This document shows positions 25,120 to 33,577 of a DNA stretch of 64,000 nucleotides, in pieces (positions within the stretch are counted from its first letter, which is position 1; each line of letters begins with the position of its first letter). Below the pieces are notes generated by a model that saw only the letters and a program-made list of their open reading frames with translations, did no database searches and was not told the origin of the DNA. The stretch is from JADGOV01 sp963814355. Lineage in GTDB: Bacteria > Actinomycetota > Actinomycetes > JADGOV01. Location: the NCBI GenBank assembly GCA_963814355.1, contig CAWFCZ010000031.1:109117-173116 (forward strand), given 5' to 3'. A program made the translations under genes and the position numbers.

Positions 25120-25168
25120 CGGCCAGGTCGGGCCCGATCGATGGCCGCGCAACGGCGCGGGCGCGGCT

Positions 25169-25174
25169 TACCAT
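25169..25174 (+). promoter_or_regulatory. -10 box TACCAT of a probable leaderless transcript
   Basis: TACCAT is followed by 6 bases and then the GTG at 25181. Confidence 0.6.
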
Positions 25175-25180
25175 CGCGGG

Positions 25181-26059
25181 GTGACGCACCTGGTCTCCTA
25201 CGGGGAGCGGCGGCTGCCGCCACAGTTCACCGCCCGGGTTCGAGCCACCGCCGCTGGGGAGCAGGCGGTGGTGGCCGCCCGCGACTCGGCAACCGTGGTA
25301 CTCCTGCGCGACGGCAAGCGGGGCGCGGATGGTCAACAAACCGTGGAGGCCTACCTGCTGCGCCGGGTGACCTCGATGGCCTTCGCAGCCGGCATGCACG
25401 TCTTCCCCGGCGGCTCGGTCGATCCTCGGGACGAGAGCCTCCCCCCGTCGTGCTGGGCCGGCCCGCCGGCTCGGGACTGGGCGCAGGTCCTGACCGCGAC
25501 GGAGTCGCTGGCCAGGTCGCTGGTGTGCGCCGCGGTCCGGGAGACCTTCGAGGAGACCGGCGTCCTGCTCGCCGGGGCCAGTGCCAATGACGTGCTGGCC
25601 GACGTCTGCGACGACTCCTGGGAGTCCGACCGCCAGGCGTTGCTGGACCGCTCCAGCTCGCTGGCGGCGATGCTGACCCGGCGCCGGCTGCGGCTGCGAG
25701 CGGACCTGCTCCGGCCCTGGGCGCACTGGGTCACCCCGGAGATCGAGCCTCGCCGCTACGACACCCGGTTCTTCGTGGCGGCCATGCCGACCGGCCAGCG
25801 GACCCGCCACGTGGGTGGGGAGGCGGACGCGGTGGCCTGGTTGTCCCCCGGTGAGGCCCTGGACGCGGCCGCCTCCGGGGCGGTCGGCCTGTTGCCGCCC
25901 ACCGCGTTCACCCTGGCCGAGCTCAGCGCGTACCCGACCGTGGCGGCCGTGCTGGCCGCCGCCGCCGCCCGCGATGTCCGCCCGGTGCTCCCCCGGATCG
26001 TGCTCAGTGGCGAGGACGCCGTGGTCCTGCTGCCGGGTGAGCCGGGCTATGAGGAGTGA
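25181..26059 (+). CDS. Nudix hydrolase, NUDT19-like
   Basis: A 292-residue Nudix protein. The box is interrupted: FPGGSVDPRDESLP is separated from VCAAVRETFEETGVLLAG by an insertion of about 40 residues, which is the NUDT19-type layout associated with CoA or acyl-CoA diphosphatases. RYDTRFFVAAMPTGQ lies downstream. The substrate is inferred only from this architecture. GTG at 25181 sits 6 bases after a TACCAT -10. It overlaps the MBL gene by 11 bases, so they are co-transcribed. Confidence 0.85.
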   Translation: MTHLVSYGERRLPPQFTARVRATAAGEQAVVAARDSATVVLLRDGKRGADGQQTVEAYLLRRVTSMAFAAGMHVFPGGSVDPRDESLPPSCWAGPPARDWAQVLTATESLARSLVCAAVRETFEETGVLLAGASANDVLADVCDDSWESDRQALLDRSSSLAAMLTRRRLRLRADLLRPWAHWVTPEIEPRRYDTRFFVAAMPTGQRTRHVGGEADAVAWLSPGEALDAAASGAVGLLPPTAFTLAELSAYPTVAAVLAAAAARDVRPVLPRIVLSGEDAVVLLPGEPGYEE

Positions 26060-26852
26060 GCCCGAGGATCCGGCGGCGGTCAATGCACCGGTCCGGGTCG
26101 CCGAGGGAGTAACCCTGATCCGCTGCCCGAATCCCGGTCCGATGACGCTGGACGGGACGAACACCTACGTACTGGCCGCACCGGAGGGCGTGCTGGTCGT
26201 CGACCCGGGTCCGGCCGAGGCGGGGCACCTGGCGGCGGTAGCGAAGGAAGCCGGCGCAGGCCGGGTACGGGCGATCGTGCTCACCCACGGGCACGCCGAC
26301 CACAGCGGAGGCGCGGTGGCGTTGGCCGACTCGGTCGGAGCGCCGGTCCTGGCCCGGTCCGCCGCGCACGGCGCCGCCCTACCGGCGGACGGCCGCCTGG
26401 TCGCCGAGGTACTCACCGTGCTCGACGCTCCCGGGCACAGCGCCGACAGCGTCTGTTTCGGCTATCGCGCGCCCGGTGCCGATACCCGGTACCTGCTGAC
26501 CGGTGACACGATCTTGGGTCGCGGAACCACCGTGGTGGCCCATCCGGACGGGCGACTGGCGGATTACCTACGCACCCTGGACGGGCTCGGAGATCACATC
26601 GCCGAACGGAAGCCGCACCGGCTTCTGCCGGGTCATGGGCCGGTGCGCGACGATCCGTCCGCCGTGGTCGCGTTCTACCGGCGACACCGGATGGGGCGGT
26701 TGACCGAGATCCGTGCTGCCCTCGACGACGGGCATCGGACGCCGGCCGAGGTGGTCGCCCGGGTGTACGCCGACGTCGACCGGGTGCTGTGGCCGGCGGC
26801 CGAGTTGACGGTCCGGGCGCAGCTGGACTACTTGGCTGGGCAGCCCGGATGA
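26049..26852 (+). CDS. metallo-beta-lactamase-fold hydrolase (LACTB2-like)
   Basis: A 267-residue MBL-fold protein. The metal motif is LTHGHADHSGG, followed by LDAPGHSADSVCF, LLTGDTILGRG and the terminal HRLLPGHGPV. A C-terminal winged-helix-like segment (MGRLTEIRAALDDGHRTPAE) matches LACTB2-type enzymes, some of which are endoribonucleases. It is the Rv3677c equivalent near crp. ATG at 26049 lies inside the end of the Nudix gene, and its stop overlaps the cyclase start by ATGA. Confidence 0.9.
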   Translation: MRSEPEDPAAVNAPVRVAEGVTLIRCPNPGPMTLDGTNTYVLAAPEGVLVVDPGPAEAGHLAAVAKEAGAGRVRAIVLTHGHADHSGGAVALADSVGAPVLARSAAHGAALPADGRLVAEVLTVLDAPGHSADSVCFGYRAPGADTRYLLTGDTILGRGTTVVAHPDGRLADYLRTLDGLGDHIAERKPHRLLPGHGPVRDDPSAVVAFYRRHRMGRLTEIRAALDDGHRTPAEVVARVYADVDRVLWPAAELTVRAQLDYLAGQPG

Positions 26853-29800
26853 CCGACGGGGTGCTGGCCGCCGCCCGCTCCGGCGACCCGTTGAGTTGTC
26901 CGGGCTGCGGCACGCCGCCGGTACCCGGCGCCCGGTTCTGTTTCGCCTGCGGCGCGGTGTTGGCCTCCGTTCCGGCGCCGGGGAGCGATTCCGGGGCCGA
27001 GCGGCGGATCGTCACGGTGCTGTTCGGCGACCTGTCCGATTTCACCGGCTGGGCTGAAGATCTGGATCCGGAACGGGTCGGCTCGGTCACGGACCGGGTG
27101 ATCTTCGCCCTCGCCCGGACGGTGGAAGACCTCGGCGGCCACGTCGACAAGTTGACCGGCGACGGCATCATGGCGGTCTTTGGCGCCCCGACCGCCCACG
27201 AGGACGACCCGGAGCGCGCGGTCCGGGCCGCCGCCCGGATGCAGCAGGAGGTGCGCCGGGTGCTGCAGGACGAGGTGGGCGGGGCCAGGCGCCTCGGGCT
27301 CCGGGTGGGGCTGAACACCGGCGAGGTGCTCGCCGGGATGCAGGCTGCGATGTCCTACACGGTGATCGGGGACACCGTGAACACCGCCTCGCGGTTGGCC
27401 GGCGTAGCCGGGGTCGGCACGGTGTACGCCGGCCGGCGAACCGTGGAGGCGACCGCGGACATCGCCTCGTGGCGGACGCTGAGCCCGCTGCGGCTGCGGG
27501 GCAAGCGCAGCGCGGTCGAGGCCGCCGAGCTGCTCACGCTGCGCCCGCCGGCCGGCGTCCGGCTCGGCCTCGGCGAGGAGGCACCCTTTCTCGGCCGGGA
27601 CGGCGCGCTCGCCTCGCTGGTCGGTCGGTTGCGGGACTGCATCGAACGCCAGCACCCGGCCTCGGTGCTCCTCACCGGCGATGTCGGCATCGGCAAGACG
27701 CGCCTGATGAGCGAGTTGGTGCGGACCGCTCAGGAACTGCCCGACGCGCAGGTGCTCGCCGGCCGGTGCACCCCTTATGGCGACAGCCGCGACCTCGGAC
27801 CGCTGCTGGAATGGGTCCGCACCGCCGCCGGCATCGCCGAGGACACCGAATCCGCCGTGGCGCTCAACAGATTGCGCCGCACGGTGAGCCGGCTCAAACT
27901 GCCGGACCGGCTGCCGGCCTCCACGCTCACCGCGGGGCTGGCCGGGTTGCTCGGGCTGGTCGACCTCACCCCGTCGCCCGTGGAGACGGTCGCCCCCGGC
28001 AGTGCCGGCTCGGTTGGTACTCCACTGCTGGATTGGGTGTCCGCGCTGCTGGACGGGCTGTCCCACGACGGTCCGCTGTTGCTGGTTGTCGATGACCTGC
28101 ACTGGGCCAGCGGCGAGCTGCTGTCCATCACCGGGGCGCTGCTCAGCCGGCTGACCGGGCCGATCCTGCTGATCGGGGCGATCCGCACCTCGTGGCGGGA
28201 CTCGCGCTCCAACGCCGTGCTCGACTGGTGGCGGACGCTGCCCCGCCCGGACGTCCTCCCGCTGGATCGACTGGCGGAAGGCAGCAGTGAACGGCTGCTC
28301 ACCGCCTACCTCGGCGACGCCAACCTCGATGCGGACACCCGTGAGCTGCTGCTCACCCGCGCCCAAGGCAACCCGTTCTTCCTCAGTGCGCTGCTGCACT
28401 GGCTGGTCGACCGGCGGCTGCTGGTCCGCACCCCCGAGGGCTGGCGGCTCGTGGGTGAGCTGCCGGCCGACGTGCTGCCCGACGGCGTCTCGGCGGTACT
28501 GGCCGCCCGGATCGACGACCTCCCGCCGCACGCCCGCGCCGTGCTCGGTGACGCGGCCGTGGTCGGTACAACGTTCTCCGGCCAGGAGCTGGAGGCGCTG
28601 GCGCCGCCCGGGGCGGCGGAGGTCGGCGGGGCGCTGGGCCTGCTCGTGGAGCGTGGCCTGGTGCTGGCCCCGGCGCCGCTGCTCGGCCGGGAGACCTACG
28701 CCTTCACCCACTGGCTGACCCGTGACGTGGCGTACGACCGGATGCCGAAGGCCGAGCGGGCCCGTCGACACGGCGCCATCGCGGCGTGGGCGTGTCGAAA
28801 CCTGTCCGGCACTCCGGTCGAGGTGGACGCCTTTGTGGCCGGCCAGGGCGAGCGGGCGCTGGCGCTGGCGGCCGAGATGGACCTGCCGGCCACCGACAGC
28901 GCGTGGCAGGCGCGTGGATATGCGGCCGTGGCTCTCGGCCGCCTCGGTGAGCTCGCCCTGGCCCGCGACGATGCGGCCGCGGCGGAAAGCCTGTTGAGCC
29001 GGGCCTTGGACGCGGCGGCGGACGCGGTGCCCCGCCGACAAGTGCTGCGCCTGGTCGTCGCCCGGGCGGCCGCCCGGGTCCGCGCTCGCCGCGACGAGGG
29101 CGTCGAGGCCGAACTGGCACCCGCCCTGGACAGCGAGGATCTCGGGATCCGGGCGGCCGCCTGGGTGGTGACCGGTGACCTGAGACGCCGCCGGGGTGAG
29201 ATCGACGCCGCGCGGCAGGCCTTTGTCTCCGCGCTGGCCTGCGCCGGGGAGAGCGGCCTGGACCGGGTCACCGCTGCGGCGCTGCGGCATCTGGGATTGC
29301 TGGACTACTCCGCCGGAAGGCTCTCGGAGGCCGAGACCTGCTTCCGAGACGCGCTGGACCTCGCCCGCCGCAGCGACGACCGGCACGGCGCCGGCTGGGC
29401 GTTACAGCACCTGGCCTGGACGGCCACGACGCGCGGACGGTATGCCGCGGCGGCGGATGCCCTGGCCGCGGCCACCGAGGTGTTCACCGCGCTGGAGGAC
29501 AGCGGCGGACTGTCCTGGTGCGCCGGTACACAGGCATTCGTCCACCTGCTCGCCGGCCGGCTTCACGCGGCCCGTGAGTTGGCCGTCGGCCTGGTCCCCA
29601 TGGGCGAGCGGATCGGCGACCACTGGGGGGTAGCCGCCTGTTTGACGATCAGTGCACACGCGGGGGCCGAGCTCGGCGATGTGCCCACCGCCATGTCGGA
29701 GTCCGCGCGGGCCCAACGGGCCTTCGGTGAGCTGCACGACACGTGGGGGCAGGCCATGGCCACCATCGCCCGGGGCGTGGCGGTCCGGGCCGCCGGCCAC

Positions 29801-30427
29801 CCGCGCCGGGCCGGGCGGATACTGCGGGACGCCGTTGGGCTGACCTCCGTCGGCTCCCATCCGGTCACCGGGGCGCTGGCCCGAGCCATGCTCGGGTACT
29901 GCCACCTCGATCGCCATGATGCGCCGGCCGCCGAAGCAGTCGCCCGGGAGGCGCTGGACTACCTCGGCGGACTCGACCTCGAACCCCCGGCCGTGGTCGG
30001 TGTGCAGGTTCTCCTGGCCCAAGCACTGCGCGCCCAGGGCCGGCTGGCCGAAGCGCTCGGTCTGCTGGACGCGGCGGTCGACGCGGCGACGGAGTCCACC
30101 CTGTTCTTTCCGCGCCGCCAGGCCCTGGCGCACCGAGCCGGTGCGCTGCTGGACGCCGGTCGGGTACCTGAGGCGGTGAGCGAGATCGAGCGGGCACTTG
30201 CCGTTCCCGCCGAGGACATCCGCTCCAGGGTGGTCGCGCTCCGGGTGCTGGCCGCCATCCGGGCGCGGGTCGGGGACGGGGTCGGCGCCCGGGGTGCCCT
30301 GGAGGAGGCCATGGCCATCGCCCGCGAGGCGGACCAGCGTACCGAGGTCGAGGCCACCAAGGCGGCCCTGTCGGCGATGGCCGGGCTGACCTGGCTGTCC
30401 GGGACGAACCCCCGGCGGGGTACCTGA
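26849..30427 (+). CDS. class III adenylate cyclase - AAA ATPase - TPR regulator
   Basis: An 1192-residue multidomain protein. Residues about 15-35 form a zinc ribbon (CPGCG and CFACG). The cyclase domain (about 50-230) has both metal Asp (TVLFGDLSDFTGW; KLTGDGIMAVFGAP), the purine-selecting Lys (VDKLTGDG) and Asp, Asn and Arg in VIGDTVNTASRLAG, so it should make cAMP. Next comes an AAA/NB-ARC-like ATPase with LLTGDVGIGKTRLMSEL (Walker A) and LLLVVDDLHWASGELL (Walker B), then about 500 residues of TPR helices. ATG at 26849 overlaps the MBL stop (ATGA). It is convergent with crp, 17 bases apart. Confidence 0.9.
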   Translation: MTDGVLAAARSGDPLSCPGCGTPPVPGARFCFACGAVLASVPAPGSDSGAERRIVTVLFGDLSDFTGWAEDLDPERVGSVTDRVIFALARTVEDLGGHVDKLTGDGIMAVFGAPTAHEDDPERAVRAAARMQQEVRRVLQDEVGGARRLGLRVGLNTGEVLAGMQAAMSYTVIGDTVNTASRLAGVAGVGTVYAGRRTVEATADIASWRTLSPLRLRGKRSAVEAAELLTLRPPAGVRLGLGEEAPFLGRDGALASLVGRLRDCIERQHPASVLLTGDVGIGKTRLMSELVRTAQELPDAQVLAGRCTPYGDSRDLGPLLEWVRTAAGIAEDTESAVALNRLRRTVSRLKLPDRLPASTLTAGLAGLLGLVDLTPSPVETVAPGSAGSVGTPLLDWVSALLDGLSHDGPLLLVVDDLHWASGELLSITGALLSRLTGPILLIGAIRTSWRDSRSNAVLDWWRTLPRPDVLPLDRLAEGSSERLLTAYLGDANLDADTRELLLTRAQGNPFFLSALLHWLVDRRLLVRTPEGWRLVGELPADVLPDGVSAVLAARIDDLPPHARAVLGDAAVVGTTFSGQELEALAPPGAAEVGGALGLLVERGLVLAPAPLLGRETYAFTHWLTRDVAYDRMPKAERARRHGAIAAWACRNLSGTPVEVDAFVAGQGERALALAAEMDLPATDSAWQARGYAAVALGRLGELALARDDAAAAESLLSRALDAAADAVPRRQVLRLVVARAAARVRARRDEGVEAELAPALDSEDLGIRAAAWVVTGDLRRRRGEIDAARQAFVSALACAGESGLDRVTAAALRHLGLLDYSAGRLSEAETCFRDALDLARRSDDRHGAGWALQHLAWTATTRGRYAAAADALAAATEVFTALEDSGGLSWCAGTQAFVHLLAGRLHAARELAVGLVPMGERIGDHWGVAACLTISAHAGAELGDVPTAMSESARAQRAFGELHDTWGQAMATIARGVAVRAAGHPRRAGRILRDAVGLTSVGSHPVTGALARAMLGYCHLDRHDAPAAEAVAREALDYLGGLDLEPPAVVGVQVLLAQALRAQGRLAEALGLLDAAVDAATESTLFFPRRQALAHRAGALLDAGRVPEAVSEIERALAVPAEDIRSRVVALRVLAAIRARVGDGVGARGALEEAMAIAREADQRTEVEATKAALSAMAGLTWLSGTNPRRGT

Positions 30428-30444
30428 CCCCGCCCGAGCGCCGG

Positions 30445-31149
30445 TCAGCGGGCCCGGTGGACCAGCCGCTCCGGCTCCAGCAGGTACACCGAACGGCCCT
30501 CCAGGCGTAACCAGCCGCGACCGGCGAAGTCGGCCAGCGCCTTGTTCACCGTCTCCCGGGAGGCGCCGACCAACTGGGCCAGCTCCTCCTGGGTGAGGTC
30601 GTGCTGTACCCGGACGCCCTCCGCGGTGGCCTGCCCGAAACGCTGGGCCAGGTCGAGCAGCTGCTTGGCCACCCGGCCCGGTACGTCGGAGAAGACCAGG
30701 TCGGCCATCGCCTCGTTGGTCCGGCGGAGCCGGCGGGCCAACGCCCCGAGTAGCTGTTCGGCGACCTCCGGACGGGCCCGCAGCCACTCCCGCAGCTCCT
30801 CGTGATCGAGGGAGGCCATGGTCGCCTCGGTGAGGGCAGTCGCGGTAGCGGTCCGGGGACCCGGGTCGAACAGCGACAACTCACCGAACAGCTCGCTCGG
30901 GCCGAGCAGGGCGAGGATGTTCTCCCGGCCGTCGGCCGAGGAGCGGGAAATCTTCACCTTGCCGGCAAGTACGACGAAAAGCCGGTCGCCCTTCTGGCCT
31001 TCGGTGAAGATCACGTGACCACGGCGAACCGTACGGCGGGTCATGGCCGCCCGCAGGTGCGCCGCCGACTCATGGTCCAGCGCATTGAGCAAGGGCGCGT
31101 CTAACAGGACGTCATCGAGCGGGTCGGATGACGGTTCGCGCGCGCTCAT
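30445..31149 (-). CDS. crp: Crp/Fnr-family cAMP receptor transcription factor
   Basis: A 234-residue regulator. The cAMP pocket is GPSELFGELSLFDPGPRTAT, with the phosphate-binding Arg and the flanking Glu and Thr kept. The dimer helix follows, then a winged helix with DLTQEELAQLVGASRETVNK as the HTH. It matches M. tuberculosis Crp (Rv3676) in length and neighbours. ATG at 31149 has GAGGAG upstream. It is the third gene of an operon with the RsiG-like and small membrane genes, and faces the adenylate cyclase gene. Confidence 0.95.
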   Translation of the reverse strand: MSAREPSSDPLDDVLLDAPLLNALDHESAAHLRAAMTRRTVRRGHVIFTEGQKGDRLFVVLAGKVKISRSSADGRENILALLGPSELFGELSLFDPGPRTATATALTEATMASLDHEELREWLRARPEVAEQLLGALARRLRRTNEAMADLVFSDVPGRVAKQLLDLAQRFGQATAEGVRVQHDLTQEELAQLVGASRETVNKALADFAGRGWLRLEGRSVYLLEPERLVHRAR

Positions 31150-31170
31150 CGCCTTCTCCTCTGCCGGTGC

Positions 31171-31455
31171 CTACCCCCGGACGCCGCCGCGTTCAGGGCG
31201 CAGCGCGCCGATCCTGCGGCGTCGCCAGTAACGCTCGACCGCCGGAGCGTATCCCGGTGCGGACAGGCTTTCTAGTTCCTCCGGCTGTGCGCGTAGCAAC
31301 GCAGGCGCCAGCGCATCGGCGGACCGATCCACACGCAGCGGGCGCTCCACCCGCTCCATGACGAGCGGAAGGGCGAGCAGCAGCAGGGGGAAGAGCAGGG
31401 TGAGCGAGAGCAGCATGACGCTACCTATGATCCCCGATGGGCCGGATCCATGCAC
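31171..31455 (-). CDS. small membrane protein between rsiG-like and crp (Rv3675-like)
   Basis: A 94-residue protein with one N-terminal helix (MLLSLTLLFPLLLLALPL) and a basic cytosolic tail with ERVERPLRVDRS and RYWRRRRIGALRP. GTG at 31455 is preferred since AAAGGAG lies 8 bases upstream, overlapping the end of the RsiG-like gene; ATG at 31416 would begin right at the helix. A small membrane gene occupies this place beside crp in mycobacteria. Its function is unknown. It probably shares the crp operon. Confidence 0.75.
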   Translation of the reverse strand: MHGSGPSGIIGSVMLLSLTLLFPLLLLALPLVMERVERPLRVDRSADALAPALLRAQPEELESLSAPGYAPAVERYWRRRRIGALRPERGGVRG

Positions 31456-31471
31456 GCGGAGGTCTCCTTTC

Positions 31472-31999
31472 TCAATATCTGGTCTCGCGGGGCTGAACCA
31501 CCGGGGTCAGCGGCAGGGCTCGTAGGGCCAGGGTGGGCCGCTCCCGATACCGGGCGATGAGCTCGGTGGTGGCCGCGGTGATACGCGCCTCCAGGGACTC
31601 CTGGTACACCGTCAGTTGCCGGATGGCCTCGGTCAGCGTGTCGACGGTGGAACCGGGCTCTCGTCCGCGTGGAACCTGCGGCAGCTCGGGCATGCCATCC
31701 GCCGGCACGAACGCCAAGATCGCGGTACGGCCCGCGGCCCGCTCGGCGAGGAGGGTGGCGGCCCAGTCGATTGCCGGCGGGTCCGGCCCGCCGCGGGCCT
31801 CGATCAGGGCAAGGTCGAGCACCCGGCAATGGTAGGGAACCTGGGTCTCCTCGCCGGCCAGCTGGTCGCGGTAGGCCCGCAGTTCCTCCATGGCCAGATG
31901 GTCGAAGTCGCTGTGACGGGACGGCGGCAGTCTCCCCCGCCGCAGCCTGGTCGAGGAGTGAACGCCATCCCCGGCTGGCGGTGCTGGCCGCTGATCCAC
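31472..31999 (-). CDS. RsiG-like coiled-coil protein (anti-sigma family), signature degenerate
   Basis: A 175-residue protein built of two helical hairpins. The first is LAMEELRAYRDQLAGEETQV then PYHCRVLDLALIEARGG. The second is LTEAIRQLTVYQESLEARIT with TTELIARYRERP. These align with Streptomyces RsiG, which binds c-di-GMP and holds the sigma factor WhiG. The RsiG signature E-x3-S-x2-R-x3-Q-x3-D is not kept: here it reads E-x3-P-x2-C-x3-D-x3-I. So the c-di-GMP contacts are probably lost while the fold remains. GTG at 31999 has GGAGGA 6 bases upstream. It is first in the operon with the membrane gene and crp. Confidence 0.75.
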   Translation of the reverse strand: MDQRPAPPAGDGVHSSTRLRRGRLPPSRHSDFDHLAMEELRAYRDQLAGEETQVPYHCRVLDLALIEARGGPDPPAIDWAATLLAERAAGRTAILAFVPADGMPELPQVPRGREPGSTVDTLTEAIRQLTVYQESLEARITAATTELIARYRERPTLALRALPLTPVVQPRETRY

Positions 32000-32162
32000 G
32001 GGCAGTCCTCCGGTGCTGGCTTCGACGACCGGGCGAAAGGCGAAGCGGGCCGGTTCTCCTGTGTGCCTCGGCACGCAAGCGGCTACCTTGAGCCACATTC
32101 ACCCCGACGGTAGGCCCGGCCGGCGGCGCCGTCGACGTGGCCGGGCGGCACTGCGGCGACGA

Positions 32163-32168
32163 TAGATT
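32163..32168 (+). promoter_or_regulatory. -10 box TAGATT of nth
   Basis: TAGATT is followed by 6 bases and then the GTG at 32175, with no ribosome site. Confidence 0.6.
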
Positions 32169-32174
32169 GGTCCG

Positions 32175-32942
32175 GTGACCGTCGCCGCGCCCGCCGAGGA
32201 GACGCCGCTGGCCCGCACCCGGCGCGCCCGGCGGATCGCTCGCGAGCTGGCCCGGGCACATCCCGACGCACACTGCGAACTTGACTTCGGCACCCCGCTG
32301 GAACTCTTGGTCGCTACGATCCTGTCCGCCCAGTGCACCGACGCCCGGGTCAACGAGGTCACGCCGGCGCTGTTCTCCCGGTACCGCTGCGCGGCCGACT
32401 ACGCGGCGGCCGACCGGTTGGAACTGGAGGAACTGATCCGCCCGACCGGGTTTTTCCGGGCCAAGACCGCCAGCCTGATCGGGCTCGGGCAGGCGCTGTG
32501 CGACCGGCACGGCGGGGTGGTCCCGGCCCGGTTGGCTGACTTGGTCGCCTTGCCCGGGGTGGGCCGCAAGACGGCGAATGTGGTGCTCGGCAATGCCTTC
32601 GGCATTCCCGGAATCACGGTGGACACCCACGTCGGCCGCCTCGCCCGCCGGCTGGGTTTCACCGCGGAGGAGGACCCGGTCAAGGTGGAGACGGCGATCG
32701 CCGGGCTCATCCCGAAGGCAGAGTGGACGATGCTCAGCCACCGGCTGATCTTCCACGGCCGTCGGGTGTGCTTTGCCAGGAAGCCAGCCTGTGGGGCCTG
32801 TCGGCTGGCCCGGCTGTGCCCGTCCTACGGAATCGGGCCGACCGATCCGGAGATCGCCGGGCGCCTGGTGAAGCTTCCCGTCCCCACAGCGACTCCCGCC
32901 CCCGCGCTGGGGGTACAGGACGTGGCCGGAGCGCCGGCATGA
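32175..32942 (+). CDS. nth: endonuclease III
   Basis: A 255-residue base-excision repair glycosylase/AP lyase for oxidised pyrimidines. LLVATILSAQCTD begins the core. The HhH motif is LPGVGRKTANVVLGNA with the catalytic Lys, and the catalytic Asp is in ITVDTHVGRLARRLG. The [4Fe-4S] loop CFARKPACGACRLARLC has the spacing C-x6-C-x2-C-x5-C. GTG at 32175 follows a TAGATT -10 by 6 bases. It overlaps the TlpA-like gene by ATGA. Confidence 0.97.
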   Translation: MTVAAPAEETPLARTRRARRIARELARAHPDAHCELDFGTPLELLVATILSAQCTDARVNEVTPALFSRYRCAADYAAADRLELEELIRPTGFFRAKTASLIGLGQALCDRHGGVVPARLADLVALPGVGRKTANVVLGNAFGIPGITVDTHVGRLARRLGFTAEEDPVKVETAIAGLIPKAEWTMLSHRLIFHGRRVCFARKPACGACRLARLCPSYGIGPTDPEIAGRLVKLPVPTATPAPALGVQDVAGAPA

Positions 32943-33577
32943 GGCGCCCGCTGGCTGCTGTCGCGACGGCCGCCGTCCTGGCCACGGCCGTCGCGGGCTG
33001 CTCGGCGAACGCGCCCAGCAACCGCGGCGCCCCCGGCGCCGCGAACGCCGACGCCGGCCAGGCGCCGGCGGCTCCGTCGACGGCACGGCTGGTGGCGGCC
33101 GCGGCCCTGCTGGCATGCCCACGTCCGCCGGGCGGTACGTCCTCCGCTCCCGCGCCAGCCGGGCGGCTGCCGACGATGACCCTGGCCTGCCTCGGTGGTG
33201 GGCCACCGGTGGCCCTGTCCGCGCTGCGAGGACCGACGGTGGTGAACCTGTGGGCAAGTTGGTGCGCGCCTTGTCGCCAGGAGATGCCGCGCCTTCAGGC
33301 CCTGCACGCCCTCGCCGGACCTCGACTGCTGGTGTTGGGGGTGGTCACCGACGACGACCGGCGCAACGCGCTGAGCGCCGCGGCCGCGCTGGGAGTGCAT
33401 TATGCGTCGCTGCTCGACGCCGAGGGCAGTCTCCGTCGGTCCTTCGGCTACCCGGGGCCGCCGATCACGCTGTTGATCGGCCGGGACGGTGCGGTGGTGC
33501 AACGGATCATCGGGCCGGTGCCACCGCTGGCCGAACTGCGGCGCACGATCTACAGTCGCCTCGGGGTTCGGGTGTGA
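32939..33577 (+). CDS. TlpA/ResA-like thiol-disulfide lipoprotein
   Basis: A 212-residue exported thioredoxin-fold protein. The signal peptide ends in a lipobox (LATAVAGCSAN), so it is probably lipid-anchored outside the membrane. The active site is NLWASWCAPCRQEMPRLQAL. Two more Cys (LLACPRPP and LACLGGG) lie before the fold and may form a structural disulfide. It may reduce disulfides in exported proteins or haem ligation substrates. It corresponds to Rv3673c. ATG 32939 overlaps nth (ATGA), and its stop overlaps the Nudix gene (GTGA). Confidence 0.92.
   Translation: MRRPLAAVATAAVLATAVAGCSANAPSNRGAPGAANADAGQAPAAPSTARLVAAAALLACPRPPGGTSSAPAPAGRLPTMTLACLGGGPPVALSALRGPTVVNLWASWCAPCRQEMPRLQALHALAGPRLLVLGVVTDDDRRNALSAAAALGVHYASLLDAEGSLRRSFGYPGPPITLLIGRDGAVVQRIIGPVPPLAELRRTIYSRLGVRV

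Noticed and set aside
26828..29386. 852-codon minus-strand frame opposite the adenylate cyclase
   Set aside because: Low-complexity Gln/Gly/Arg-rich translation, typical of antisense frames in high-GC DNA; the plus strand encodes complete cyclase, AAA and TPR domains.
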